Shown here: positions 34,586-43,065 of the stretch, piece by piece
Numbering within the stretch: the stretch's first letter is position 1
Layout of the letters: the number at the start of each line of letters is the position of its first letter
Origin: Bergeyella_A cardium
GTDB lineage: Bacteria; Bacteroidota; Bacteroidia; Flavobacteriales; Weeksellaceae
NCBI RefSeq assembly: GCF_030012605.2
Contig: NZ_CP114055.2
Reading direction: 5' to 3' (one strand)
DNA: 64,000 nucleotides
The notes under the pieces: generated by a model
What the model saw: the letters and a program-made list of their open reading frames with translations, nothing else
Database searches by the model: none
Told to the model about the DNA's origin: nothing
Made by a program: the position numbers and the translations under genes

Positions 34586-35461
34586 ATGACAGATTTTAAG
34601 AAAATCCTTCTGGGTGCTTTTGTAGCAACGACATTAGTTGCTTGTGGTGGTAGTAACAATGATGATTCTCCAGCACCTCCTCAGCAATCATCAAATAATG
34701 TTACTCTGAAATTTAATAATGTAATGGGAAGTACTCCTCTTGCATTAGGAACAGAATATACTTCCAACAATCAGAAAATTAAATTTACTGAGGTTAAGTA
34801 TGTCATCAGTGATATCTATTTAGTAAAATCTGATGGTACAAAGGTTCCTTATAATGTAGATAACCTTGATAAAGGTGCTACGGTAGTAAATTTAGCTAAA
34901 TCTGAGACCCTTAGCTATGTATTAGAAGGTATTGAATTAGGAGAGTACAACAAAATTATCTTAGGTTTTGGTGTAAAAAGCTCACTCAATACATTGGATC
35001 AACAGAAATTCCCTAACTTCTATGCAGCTGCTGGTGCTAACGATACAAAAATGCACTGGGAATGGGGTAATGGTTATAGATTTACTAAATTAGAAGGAAC
35101 TTATGGAGATGAAAATAAACCACTATCCATACACACAGGAAGTACTGTAAAAGGAACAAGAGATGATCCAAGAACTTATGTACCTGGTGTAGATGCATTT
35201 AGAGATGTTACATTAGAATTACCATCTAAAATGAATGTAACACCTAAATCTTCTCCTACTATTACTATTAATGCAGACTGGGACAAATTATTAAATGGTA
35301 AAACTAAGATTACGCTATCTGGTAAGATCCCAACTATCCACCATACGCAGAGTATGATTCCTGTGGTAAATAACTTGGCTGGTGAAGGAAGAAACCTAGA
35401 TGGCAGCTATGTAGACGCCAACTATATGGGTATGTTCTCTGTTTCCAAGGTAGAACATTAA
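34586..35461 (+). CDS. MbnP-like copper-binding lipoprotein
   Basis: 291 residues with a lipobox L-V-A-C (Cys 20), a low-complexity linker, then the MbnP family domain: V-T-L-K-F-N-N-V-x-G-x-x-x-L-x-L-G-T-E-Y, V-K-Y-V-I-S-D-I-Y-L, Y-N-K-I-I-L-G-F-G-V and the signature M-H-W-E-W-G-N-G-Y-R-F (Trp 158 and 160). In characterised MbnP a tryptophan is oxidised to kynurenine by its partner MbnH, creating a high-affinity copper site. The MbnH-like gene is 90 bp downstream. No methanobactin precursor gene is visible, so this is the broader copper-handling version. A terminator after its stop may lower downstream expression. Confidence 0.85.
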   Translation: MTDFKKILLGAFVATTLVACGGSNNDDSPAPPQQSSNNVTLKFNNVMGSTPLALGTEYTSNNQKIKFTEVKYVISDIYLVKSDGTKVPYNVDNLDKGATVVNLAKSETLSYVLEGIELGEYNKIILGFGVKSSLNTLDQQKFPNFYAAAGANDTKMHWEWGNGYRFTKLEGTYGDENKPLSIHTGSTVKGTRDDPRTYVPGVDAFRDVTLELPSKMNVTPKSSPTITINADWDKLLNGKTKITLSGKIPTIHHTQSMIPVVNNLAGEGRNLDGSYVDANYMGMFSVSKVEH

Positions 35462-35489
35462 TATATTCATTATTAACTAAAATTTTATA

Positions 35490-35522
35490 TAAAGCCCAGC
35501 TTTCTCAGGTTGGGCTTTTTTT
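35490..35522 (+). terminator. Intrinsic terminator between the MbnP- and MbnH-like genes
   Basis: AAGCCCAGC / GTTGGGCTT hairpin at 35492-35517, followed by TTTTTTT. It implies partial readthrough or a separate promoter for the next gene. Confidence 0.85.
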
Positions 35523-35551
35523 GAAACGAAACGATTAAAACGCTCTTAACA

Positions 35552-36598
35552 ATGAAAAATACTTTTTTAGTACTGAGTACATTCTGCTTATTCGCAAGCT
35601 CGTGCTGTAGCGATAATTCAGAAAAGCCGATTAACGATACGAATCCCAAACTGGAGATTAAAATCCCAAGTAACTTCCCCGAGCTAAACAGCTTTATCAA
35701 CCAAGCCTATCCTACAAAATACGGGGTAGAACTGGGAAAAAAATTATTTAATGACCCACGACTCAGCCAAGGCAATGAGATTTCCTGCGCCACTTGCCAC
35801 ATCCCAAGTTTTGCTTACGCAGATAATAAGCCTAGAGCAGTAGGTGTAGAGGGAAGAATAGGTCTCAGAAATACTCCTCCTATCCAAAATATGGCTTTTA
35901 TCTACAAATATATGTGGGACGGTGCGGTAAATAACCTTAAAGAGCAACCCATTACTCCGATTATCACTCACGAAGAGATGAGCTCCACAATATTCGAGGT
36001 AATAGATAAAATTAAAGACGATAAAGATTACAAAACAGCCTTCAAAAAAGCATTTGGCGATGAAACCATAGATCGCGAGAGAATCCTCAACAGCTTAGCG
36101 CAATTTATGTATACCCTGATTTCTTCGGACTCGAAGTATGATAAAGTGATGAGAAATGAAGGAGTAACATTTACCGAGACTGAAAAGAAAGGATATGAGA
36201 CATTCCAAAACAAATGTGCATCTTGCCACTCTGGAGCCCTGCAAACAGATGAAACCTTCCGAAATATCGGATTCCCACTGCATCCAGATACAGTAGAAGA
36301 GGCAGGAAGAGCTAGGGTAACCGGAAAAGACGAAGACTTTATGGCTTTTCGGGTGCCTACCCTTCGGAATATAGAATATACCGCTCCTTACGGAAGTTTT
36401 GGTCAGTTTAAAACCCTTAGAGAGGTACTCGATTACTTTGACAATGGTGTTCTTAATGAAAAAAACCTTGACCCAGAGATGAGGAAATACACTACCACCA
36501 CAGGAAAAGTAGGAATCCCCCTCTCCGAGGAAGAGAAAACCAACCTTATCGCCTTTATGAAAACGCTGAGCGATACAAAATTTACACTAAGAGAATAA
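35552..36598 (+). CDS. MbnH/MauG-like di-haem cytochrome c peroxidase-family lipoprotein
   Basis: 348 residues with a lipoprotein signal (S-S-C-C, near Cys 18/19). Two c-type haem sites are present: C-A-T-C-H at 79-83 and C-A-S-C-H at 222-226. The family residues R-N-T-P-P, M-W-D-G and R-V-P-T-L-R-N-I-E are in place. MbnH enzymes form a high-valent bis-Fe state and oxidise a Trp of MbnP; ordinary members reduce hydrogen peroxide. Adjacency to the MbnP-like gene argues for the first role here. Haem attachment needs cytochrome c maturation genes, which are not in the window. Confidence 0.88.
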   Translation: MKNTFLVLSTFCLFASSCCSDNSEKPINDTNPKLEIKIPSNFPELNSFINQAYPTKYGVELGKKLFNDPRLSQGNEISCATCHIPSFAYADNKPRAVGVEGRIGLRNTPPIQNMAFIYKYMWDGAVNNLKEQPITPIITHEEMSSTIFEVIDKIKDDKDYKTAFKKAFGDETIDRERILNSLAQFMYTLISSDSKYDKVMRNEGVTFTETEKKGYETFQNKCASCHSGALQTDETFRNIGFPLHPDTVEEAGRARVTGKDEDFMAFRVPTLRNIEYTAPYGSFGQFKTLREVLDYFDNGVLNEKNLDPEMRKYTTTTGKVGIPLSEEEKTNLIAFMKTLSDTKFTLRE

Positions 36599-36619
36599 GA
36601 ACTATCCTTTTTTACAGAG

Positions 36620-36690
36620 ACTGTGTTTCATTTTATAAAGACATTATTATTTCAAATGTTTTGAATACAAGAAACACAGTTTTCTTTTTA
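36620..36690 (+). terminator. Long-looped inverted repeat after the MbnH-like gene
   Basis: ACTGTGTTTC (36620-36629) pairs perfectly with GAAACACAGT (36671-36680), then TTTTCTTTTT. The 41-nt loop resembles the arrangement at 34366-34446. Confidence 0.65.
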
Positions 36691-36774
36691 AGAACAAGAC
36701 TCTCTTTCTATAAAAAAGATATTATTAGTATTTAAATGAAAAAAAATTTAATTAATATTTAAAGTAAAGAACCA

Positions 36775-38169
36775 ATGAAAAAGTTATTTTATTTAGTACT
36801 TGGATTATTGATTAGCTCATCTGCAATAGTAAGTTGCTCAAGAGAAGATAATAACACACAAGAAGTTATAAAAGATTTTAATGTAGATACATCTACGGTA
36901 AATCTAAACTTAGATGAGACACAAATAATAAAGATATCAGGAAATGGGGACTACAAAATTAATCAAAGTGATGAAAGTATGAACATTGTAGAAACAAAAC
37001 TGATAAAGGATGAGCTTCACTTAAAGGGAATAAGTGTAGGAAGTACAAGCATAAAAATCACAGATAAAAAAGCAAATACTACAATAAGTATAAAAGTAGA
37101 AGTAACTGGAAAAGAATTCAGTATAACCCCCAACGAAGTAACGATTAATATAAATAAATCTGCTACTGTAAAAATTAGCGGAAACGGTATATATGAAATT
37201 GGGACGAGCAATATAGCGACACTGGAGCTTTCGGAGGATAAACAAACTCTAAAGATTACTGGACATACTCAAGGTTTGGAAAATATTACAATTTTAGATA
37301 AAAGAGGAAATCAATCTCTTAACCTCAATATAAAAGTAAATGTACCCTCCTCTTCTCCAGACTATAAGCTGAGTGATGACGGACGGGTGCTACTACAATG
37401 GACCAACAGCCAGACCACAGAAATAGATTTCAATGCTGTAGATGCCTTAAAATTCGTTACAGAAATTGGGGAGGACGCATTTAACTTACACGAAAACCTA
37501 ACAAAAATTGTATTCTCCGAAAATCTAACAAAAATTGGAAATTCAGCATTTAACGGCTGTACAAAATTAAACACAGTAACTCTTCCGAATAGCTTACAAA
37601 CAATTGGAAACAGAGCTTTCAGAAGGTGCTATGGGCTCAACAGCATAACTATACCCGCTGGAGTAACCTCTATAGGAGATTCCGCTTTCTTCCAGTGTAA
37701 TAATCTGAAAAATATAAGCCTCGGAAATAATATAACACATATTGGATTGATGGCTTTTTATGGTAATACCTCATTGGAAAATATCGTATTACCTGATAAT
37801 TTAAATGATGTAGATTCTTCTACTTTCGAAGACTGCTCAAGCTTGAACAGTGTAGTACTCCCAAAAAATTTAAAGAGAATCAGTGCAAAAGCATTCAAAG
37901 GCTGTAGCAATCTAACAACAATAACAATACCTGCAAGTGTGGAAGAAATCTTCTTTGAGACATTTATGAACTGTACCCAGCTAAAAACAGTACACTGTGA
38001 GAGAGCATATCCACCAATAATGGTTACAAAATCTGCAACACAGAAAAACCATAGCTTTGACGGAACTGCACTCGAAAATATCTATATACCTGCAGGAAGT
38101 TTGGGAAGATATAAAAATGTTGATGGCTGGAAAGAATATGCAAACAAACTGGTAGAAAAGAAAAATTAA
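36775..38169 (+). CDS. BspA-type leucine-rich-repeat (LRR_5) lipoprotein with two Ig-like domains
   Basis: 464 residues. Lipobox at V-S-C (Cys about 21). Two tandem Ig-like (BIG2/BACON-type) domains of about 85 residues follow (I-I-K-I-S-G-N-G-D-Y and V-K-I-S-G-N-G-I-Y-E). Then come seven or so LRR_5 units of the form F-x-x-C-x-x-L-x-x-I-x-I-P-x-x-V-x-x-I-G-x-x-A-F from about residue 215, ending I-Y-I-P-A-G-S-L. Family members are surface adhesins or binding proteins. Unlike the gene at 837-2921 it has no T9SS sorting domain and would be held by lipid. Confidence 0.85.
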   Translation: MKKLFYLVLGLLISSSAIVSCSREDNNTQEVIKDFNVDTSTVNLNLDETQIIKISGNGDYKINQSDESMNIVETKLIKDELHLKGISVGSTSIKITDKKANTTISIKVEVTGKEFSITPNEVTININKSATVKISGNGIYEIGTSNIATLELSEDKQTLKITGHTQGLENITILDKRGNQSLNLNIKVNVPSSSPDYKLSDDGRVLLQWTNSQTTEIDFNAVDALKFVTEIGEDAFNLHENLTKIVFSENLTKIGNSAFNGCTKLNTVTLPNSLQTIGNRAFRRCYGLNSITIPAGVTSIGDSAFFQCNNLKNISLGNNITHIGLMAFYGNTSLENIVLPDNLNDVDSSTFEDCSSLNSVVLPKNLKRISAKAFKGCSNLTTITIPASVEEIFFETFMNCTQLKTVHCERAYPPIMVTKSATQKNHSFDGTALENIYIPAGSLGRYKNVDGWKEYANKLVEKKN

Positions 38170-38198
38170 TAAAAAGTTTTATTTATTATACATTTTAT

Positions 38199-38224
38199 AG
38201 GGGAGTTTTATAAGCTCCCCTTTT
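38199..38224. terminator. Bidirectional terminator between convergent genes
   Basis: AGGGGAG / CTCCCCT stem with an 8-9 nt loop, then TTTT. Confidence 0.82.
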
Positions 38225-38233
38225 GCTTTGTGC

Positions 38234-38554
38234 CTATTTAAGTAAAATTTTATTATTAAGACTTATCCAGCTACCGCCGTTATAAACTTGTGTAAAGCCA
38301 TTATTTTTGAGAATCATTTTCGCAGAGGCACTTCGTATGCCAGAAGCACAGCAGGTAATAACGGGTTTAGATTTATCTTTCAATTTTTTAAGATTATTTG
38401 CAAGTGAAGTAACAGGGATATTCATCGCTCCCTTGATATGTCCAGATTTAAACTCCCCCTCACTCCTCACATCAAGGATGATAGCGCCGTTTTTCACAAG
38501 TTCTGAAAAATCTGTTTTTTCCCAATTGAAAAGACCTTTTATTGCATTTATCAT
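38234..38554 (-). CDS. Single-domain rhodanese-like sulfurtransferase
   Basis: 106 residues. The rhodanese signatures are I-I-L-D-V-R-S-E-G-E-F-K-S-G-H-I-K-G-A-M-N-I-P and the active-site loop C-C-A-S-G-I-R-S, in which the second Cys is likely to be catalytic. It should transfer sulfur from thiosulfate or persulfides. It lies downstream of the Crp/Fnr gene on the same strand but has its own TAAATTTG element at 38580-38587. Confidence 0.9.
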   Translation of the reverse strand: MINAIKGLFNWEKTDFSELVKNGAIILDVRSEGEFKSGHIKGAMNIPVTSLANNLKKLKDKSKPVITCCASGIRSASAKMILKNNGFTQVYNGGSWISLNNKILLK

Positions 38555-38579
38555 AATTGCTGAATTAAAAATTATAATG

Positions 38580-38587
38580 CAAATTTA
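38580..38587 (-). promoter_or_regulatory. TAnnTTTG -7 element of the rhodanese gene
   Basis: TAAATTTG on the minus strand, 25 bp before the ATG at 38554. Confidence 0.6.
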
Positions 38588-38619
38588 CTGTGTCTTAAAA
38601 AGTGGATAAGTGATGAATG

Positions 38620-39234
38620 TTACAATAATGTGATTTTATTTCGGGAGAGACTGATTTGATTCTCGTTTTCCATTTGCTTTAATACGCGGCTAACGGCTTC
38701 ACGGGTGATTCCCAGCTCATCTGCAAGCTGCTGATGCGTTACGGAGAGTTCTTTTGATTTATAAAGTTGTGATTTTTGATATAGCAGGCTCAGTATCCTG
38801 GCATCTGCTTTTTGGAAAGCAACGGAATTTACCACTTCTAAAAGCTCCTCAAAGCGTTTGTGATATAAATTAAAAACGAAATCCGTCCATTCTGGATATT
38901 TTTTAATCCATTCTTTTGCCTTTTGTTGAGAAAGCATTAAAATCTCCGCATCTTCTTCTATTACTGCCTTTACTTTGGACTTGTCCCGCCTCATCCCCGC
39001 AAGGATAGAAACGATACAGCTCTCGCCAGGTGTAATATAATAGAGTAAAATTTCTCTACCATCTTCTTCGGTTCGGATTACCTTTATGCTTCCTGAAAGC
39101 ACCAATGGGATATAATGAGCATACGAATCTACATTGAGAATAACAGAACCTGCTGGGAATGATTTTATCTCGCCATTTTGTTCCATTTCTCTCCTGAACT
39201 CTGAATTTATTATTTCATCAATATTCATCATCAA
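38620..39234 (-). CDS. Crp/Fnr-family transcriptional regulator
   Basis: 204 residues. The cyclic-nucleotide-binding fold covers about 20-130 (F-P-A-G-S-V-I-L, P-L-V-L-S-G-S-I-K-V, G-E-S-C-I-V-S-I), followed by the HTH_Crp helix-turn-helix V-T-H-Q-Q-L-A-D-E-L-G-I-T-R-E-A-V-S-R-V-L. The start has three Met codons. There is no N-terminal Cys cluster, so it is not an oxygen-sensing Fnr; a Cys in the beta barrel (C-I-V-S) could sense something else. In related genomes such regulators sit with rhodanese and DUF2892 genes, all present within 11 kb here. Confidence 0.9.
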   Translation of the reverse strand: MMMNIDEIINSEFRREMEQNGEIKSFPAGSVILNVDSYAHYIPLVLSGSIKVIRTEEDGREILLYYITPGESCIVSILAGMRRDKSKVKAVIEEDAEILMLSQQKAKEWIKKYPEWTDFVFNLYHKRFEELLEVVNSVAFQKADARILSLLYQKSQLYKSKELSVTHQQLADELGITREAVSRVLKQMENENQISLSRNKITLL

Positions 39235-39264
39235 GTATAATAAAGGATTCGTATTCTAAAATAA

Positions 39265-39295
39265 AAAAGTGCTTATGTAGATACATAAACACTTG
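39265..39295 (-). terminator. Hairpin after the tRNA gene
   Basis: AAGTGCTTATGTA / TACATAAACACTT with one mismatch (39268-39295), and T-rich on the minus strand after it. It probably terminates the tRNA transcript. Confidence 0.6.
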
Positions 39296-39305
39296 GATTG
39301 TAAAG

Positions 39306-39379
39306 TGGTCCCACCTGGGCTCGAACCAGGGACCACCTGATTATGAGTCAGGTGCTCTAACCAACTGAGCTATAGGACC
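39306..39379 (-). tRNA. tRNA with CAU anticodon (elongator Met or lysidine-modified Ile2)
   Basis: The cloverleaf is complete on the minus strand: acceptor GGTCCTA/TGGGACC, D-loop AGCTCAGTTGGTTAGAGC, anticodon stem-loop CTGACTCATAATCAG and T-arm GGTTCGAGCC. The discriminator base is A and no CCA is encoded. It lacks the initiator-tRNA features, so it is elongator Met(CAU) or Ile(k2CAU); I cannot separate these by eye. Confidence 0.93.
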
Positions 39380-39523
39380 TCGAAACTAACATTCTTCTGC
39401 TCTGTTTCGTTTATTGTGGTGCAAAAATAGTATTTTTCCCCTTATTTCAAAAAAAAATCTATACTTTTTATGTGATTATTTTATAAAATTATCTTTTACA
39501 GTCGCTTAATTATGATGAAAAGA

Positions 39524-40387
39524 TTAATTTAATCTACCAAAAATATAGTCCTTATGATATTTTATAAGGTTATCGATAGGCTTTTGCACAATTTGACCGA
39601 TGTTTAGCCTATGTTCTCTCGCAATATTTCTTAGAATATCCTCATAATAATGGGCAATAGAACCAATGAAGTTGATTTCACAGGTTTTAGCCTCTGGATA
39701 GGGCAATATTTGAAATTCAAAATAATTAGAAAACTCCTGCTTTAAGAGTTTTTGAATAAAAGGATGCTCTTTTTTCTCGTGCAGGAACTTACTAAACCCT
39801 GCCAGGTAGGCATTTGCCTTCGGATTATGGTAGATATTTTTAATAAAGTCCTCAATTTTCAGGTGGTAGATCTCTGTGAAGTCCCGTTCTAAATCTGTGG
39901 GGAGCTTTTTCATAAAGAAGTGTTTCAGAATGGCTTTACCTAAGGCAGCTCCCCCGCCATCATCGCTGAGGATATACCCGAGGGAAGGCAGTTTTACCTC
40001 GATATTCTTACCATCAAAGAAGCAGGAGTTTGAGCCTGTCCCAAGTATGCCCACTATTGCGGGATTTCCTCTGTAAGCAGAGTAAGCGGCTGCTGTTAGG
40101 TCGTCTTTCACCTCAATGAGTGCTTTTGGGAAGAATTTTTGTAGGGTATTTTTCATTTTTTGCTGATTATCTACGATTCCGCAGCCTGAACCATAAAAAA
40201 AGAGATAAGAAACCCCATCTTTATACCTCATCAAGACCTCGTTTTGGGATAAATCTGAGGGGATATTTTGTACATTTATTACATTGGGGTTCATCCCTTG
40301 GGTGCTGGTTTTCGCAATCATCTCTCCCTTCCTGCTCAGGAATACCCAGTCTGATTTTGTGGAGCCACTATCTACCAAAAGTATCAT
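39524..40387 (-). CDS. BadF/BadG/BcrA-family ATPase, N-acetylglucosamine kinase-like
   Basis: 287 residues with the ASKHA phosphate-1 motif V-D-S-G-S-T-K-S-D-W at the N-terminus, phosphate-2 G-I-L-G-T-G-S-N-S and D-D-G-G-G-A-A-L-G-K-A. This length and order fit the Bacteroidota BadF-type N-acetylglucosamine kinases rather than the two-component dehydratase activators, which have Cys ligands missing here. It would phosphorylate an amino sugar recovered from cell wall or diet. It has its own -7 element. Confidence 0.87.
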   Translation of the reverse strand: MILLVDSGSTKSDWVFLSRKGEMIAKTSTQGMNPNVINVQNIPSDLSQNEVLMRYKDGVSYLFFYGSGCGIVDNQQKMKNTLQKFFPKALIEVKDDLTAAAYSAYRGNPAIVGILGTGSNSCFFDGKNIEVKLPSLGYILSDDGGGAALGKAILKHFFMKKLPTDLERDFTEIYHLKIEDFIKNIYHNPKANAYLAGFSKFLHEKKEHPFIQKLLKQEFSNYFEFQILPYPEAKTCEINFIGSIAHYYEDILRNIAREHRLNIGQIVQKPIDNLIKYHKDYIFGRLN

Positions 40388-40417
40388 TATGTAAAGTATT
40401 TTTATAAGCTAATGTGC

Positions 40418-40425
40418 CAAAGATA
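40418..40425 (-). promoter_or_regulatory. TAnnTTTG -7 element of the BadF-type kinase gene
   Basis: TATCTTTG on the minus strand, 30 bp before the ATG at 40387. Confidence 0.62.
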
Positions 40426-40465
40426 AGTAGAAGTTTTAAATTTTTCTTCTATTATGAGTAAAAAA

Positions 40466-40495
40466 GGAGCGTTTTATCATTCTAATAAAACACTC
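40466..40495 (-). terminator. Terminator of the alcohol dehydrogenase gene
   Basis: GGAGCGTTTTAT / ATAAAACACTCC hairpin with one mismatch; the minus strand continues with TTTTTT. Confidence 0.8.
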
Positions 40496-40526
40496 CCAAT
40501 TATTAAATAAAATGACGATAATTAAA

Positions 40527-41690
40527 TCAATAGGACATCTCCACGATTTTCTTTACATCTTGTGGAGTGATGCGCTTAAACTCACCAATGCCGAGCCATT
40601 CTCTGTCTATAAAAGCCTGTTCTATCCTTTCGGCGGTGCCTTTATAGTCTTTGGTATAGTCTGATAGCTTGGTTTTTATGCCCAAGCTATGGAAAAATGC
40701 TTCCATTTTCTCGATGGCGAGTTTTGCTTTGTCTTCGAGGCTGCCCTCGGTGATGTTCCAGACTCTTTCGGCGTATTGAGCGAGTTTTTCTTTTTTATAT
40801 TCAAAGTTATAATGGTAGTGAGAAGGGGCGATAATCGCCAAAGTGCGTGCGTGGTCTATGCCAAAGTATGCCGTAAGCTCGTGACCTATGGCGTGTACAG
40901 CCCAGTCGGTTACCACACCTTTTTGGAGGAGCCCATTGAGCGCCATAGTGCAGCACCACATATAGTTGGCCGCAGTATGATAGTCAAAATCTTGCTGTAG
41001 GAGCTTAGGGGCGGTATTTTGAAGGCTAATGAGGACACTTTCGGCAAATCTATCTTGAAGATCAGCATCAGAAATGACCGTCATATACTGTTCTAATGCG
41101 TGAGTATAGGCATCGGCGATACCATTGGCGAGCTGGCGCTGGGGTATGGACTTAACCACATTCGGATCGAGGATAGAAAAGACGGGGAAAGAGCCAGGAC
41201 CACTAGATGAGCGCTTTTCGTTGGTCTTTCTTCGTGAGATTACATAGCCAGAATTCATTTCGGAGCCTGTTGCAGGGAGGGTGAGCACGGTACCGAAAGG
41301 CAAAGCCTCTCCCTCTAATGTTCTAATAGGTTTTGAGAGGATGTCCCAAGGGGTTCCATCATATTTAGCGGCTGCCGCGAGGAATTTTGTACCATCGATT
41401 ACGGAGCCTCCGCCTACGGCGAGGAGGAAACTAATCTCCTTATCCTTAATGATTTCCAACGCACCTAATAATACCTCATACTCAGGGTTTGCGAGGATAC
41501 CTCCGTATTCATAAACTTGGCGACCAGAGAGTGCATTCATCACCTCATCATAGATTCCGTTTGATTTTATGCTCCCTCCGCCATAAAGCACCAGGATTTT
41601 TGCTCCCTTGGGGATTTCGGTAGAGAGTTTGGCGATTTCGCCTTGTCCGAATATAATTTTTGTAGGGTTTTTAAATTCAAAATTCAGCAT
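40527..41690 (-). CDS. Iron-containing NADP-dependent alcohol dehydrogenase, YqhD-like
   Basis: 387 residues, the same length as E. coli YqhD. The Rossmann-like half has G-Q-G-E-I-A-K-L and V-G-G-G-S-V-I-D-G-T-K. Metal ligands lie in G-I-A-D-A-Y-T-H-A-L-E-Q, H-A-I-G-H-E-L-T-A-Y and D-H-A-R-T-L-A-I. YqhD-type enzymes reduce a wide range of aldehydes with NADPH and protect from lipid-peroxidation aldehydes. It is monocistronic. Confidence 0.92.
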   Translation of the reverse strand: MLNFEFKNPTKIIFGQGEIAKLSTEIPKGAKILVLYGGGSIKSNGIYDEVMNALSGRQVYEYGGILANPEYEVLLGALEIIKDKEISFLLAVGGGSVIDGTKFLAAAAKYDGTPWDILSKPIRTLEGEALPFGTVLTLPATGSEMNSGYVISRRKTNEKRSSSGPGSFPVFSILDPNVVKSIPQRQLANGIADAYTHALEQYMTVISDADLQDRFAESVLISLQNTAPKLLQQDFDYHTAANYMWCCTMALNGLLQKGVVTDWAVHAIGHELTAYFGIDHARTLAIIAPSHYHYNFEYKKEKLAQYAERVWNITEGSLEDKAKLAIEKMEAFFHSLGIKTKLSDYTKDYKGTAERIEQAFIDREWLGIGEFKRITPQDVKKIVEMSY

Positions 41691-41706
41691 AATATAAATT
41701 TTCGTT

Positions 41707-41714
41707 CAAAGATA
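41707..41714 (-). promoter_or_regulatory. TAnnTTTG -7 element of the YqhD-like gene
   Basis: TATCTTTG on the minus strand, 16 bp before the ATG. Confidence 0.62.
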
Positions 41715-41800
41715 GGGTTTATTATTGAGTATTTGGGAAAGATTTTGAGGTATTTTAATCAGAAATATTGGTATTTGAGGGGGGAATATGATAATTTCAT

Positions 41801-41808
41801 TACCTTTG
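41801..41808 (+). promoter_or_regulatory. TAnnTTTG -7 element of era
   Basis: TACCTTTG, 20 bp before the ATG at 41829. It rules out the longer frame from 41643. Confidence 0.68.
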
Positions 41809-41828
41809 CTACCTTAGATTTTAAAGAT

Positions 41829-42704
41829 ATGCACAGAGCAGGATTTGTAAATATAGTTGGCAAGCCGAATGCGGGGAAATCTACCCTTCTCAACCAATTG
41901 ATGGGCGAGAAACTTGCGATTGTTACCCAAAAAGCACAGACGACGAGGCACAGAATCTTTGGGATTTATAACGAAGAGGATGTACAAATTGTGTTTTCTG
42001 ACACGCCTGGTGTGCTGGATCCGAAGTATGAGCTGCAAGAGAGGATGATGGATTTTGTGAAGGACTCGCTACAGGATGCGGATGTGTTTCTTTTCATTAT
42101 AGATGTTACGGATGAGGCTCCTGCATCGGAGTTTCTTATTGAAAAGCTGAATAAAATTCCTGTTCCTGTTCTTATTCTTTTGAACAAGGTGGATAAGACC
42201 GATCAGGAGCGGCTTGAGAGGCTCGTAGAGGAGTGGCACGAGAGGATTCCGAAGGCGGAGATACTCCCGATATCGGCGTTGAATGCCTTTAATACGGAGA
42301 TTATCCTCCCGAAGCTCAAGACGATGCTTCCAGAGAACCCGCCGTATTATGATAAGGATCAGTTTACGGATAAACCTGAGCGATTTTTTGTAAATGAGGC
42401 GATTCGTGAGAAGATTTTACTGAATTATGAGAAGGAGATTCCGTATTCGGTAGAAGTAGTTACGGAGCTTTTTAAGGAAAAGGAAGGGATTATCTTCATA
42501 GATTCTATTGTTTATGTAGAGCGGGAGACGCAGAAGGGGATATTGATTGGTCATAAGGGTGAAGCGATTAAGAGAGTGGGTACGGAGGCACGGCTTGACC
42601 TTGAGAAGTTCTTTGCGAAGAAGATACACCTTAATCTCTTTGTAAAAGTGAAGAAGGATTGGCGCAAAAGTGATCGAGATTTAAAGAATTTTGGGTATAG
42701 GTAG
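41829..42704 (+). CDS. era: GTPase Era
   Basis: 291 residues: G1 G-K-P-N-A-G-K-S-T at 11-19, G3 D-T-P-G-V near 58-62, G4 N-K-V-D, and a C-terminal KH domain with G-H-K-G-E-A-I-K-R-V-G. Era binds the 3' end of 16S rRNA and helps assemble the 30S subunit. The gene prefers AAG, GAG and other G-ending codons, in clear contrast with neighbours that prefer AAA and GAA. Confidence 0.97.
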   Translation: MHRAGFVNIVGKPNAGKSTLLNQLMGEKLAIVTQKAQTTRHRIFGIYNEEDVQIVFSDTPGVLDPKYELQERMMDFVKDSLQDADVFLFIIDVTDEAPASEFLIEKLNKIPVPVLILLNKVDKTDQERLERLVEEWHERIPKAEILPISALNAFNTEIILPKLKTMLPENPPYYDKDQFTDKPERFFVNEAIREKILLNYEKEIPYSVEVVTELFKEKEGIIFIDSIVYVERETQKGILIGHKGEAIKRVGTEARLDLEKFFAKKIHLNLFVKVKKDWRKSDRDLKNFGYR

Positions 42705-42736
42705 TATCATTATTATTCACCCTCAGTCTAAAATTA

Positions 42737-42770
42737 AAAACCTCTCACTTCTATAAGCGAGGGGTTTTAT
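42737..42770 (+). terminator. Terminator of era
   Basis: AAAACCTCTCACTT / AAGCGAGGGGTTTT stem with one mismatch and a loop CTAT. Confidence 0.78.
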
Positions 42771-43041
42771 TCATTTTGCAGAGATTCAGCCTAACTGGAA
42801 CTTTTTAATAAAGTTTTCTTTTTTTACTTAGATAGAAATAGGCTGTTTTCAGAAAAGTCATAAATTGCCATATTTGCAAGGTCTCCACTGCCTTTTTTCT
42901 CCAGTAAGTTCGCTACATTTTTCTTCAGGCTATTACATAGACAATAACAATAGTTTTTTTTCAACATAAATTATTCATACAGATGCGAGGAGGAGTCATT
43001 CTTATGTAACATTTATCACTGTACAGGAGATTTCACCAGTA

Positions 43042-43049
43042 TACTTTTG
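43042..43049 (+). promoter_or_regulatory. TAnnTTTG -7 element of the efflux operon
   Basis: TACTTTTG, 16 bp before the ATG at 43066. Confidence 0.62.
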
Positions 43050-43065
43050 CTAAAAATTAAGAAAA

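Larger units (their letters stand above)
42705..43065. other. Intergenic region between era and the efflux operon
   Basis: 360 bp. Apart from the terminator (42737-42770) and the TACTTTTG element (43042-43049) I see no gene. It may carry operator sites for the efflux operon, but no palindrome stands out. Confidence 0.45.
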
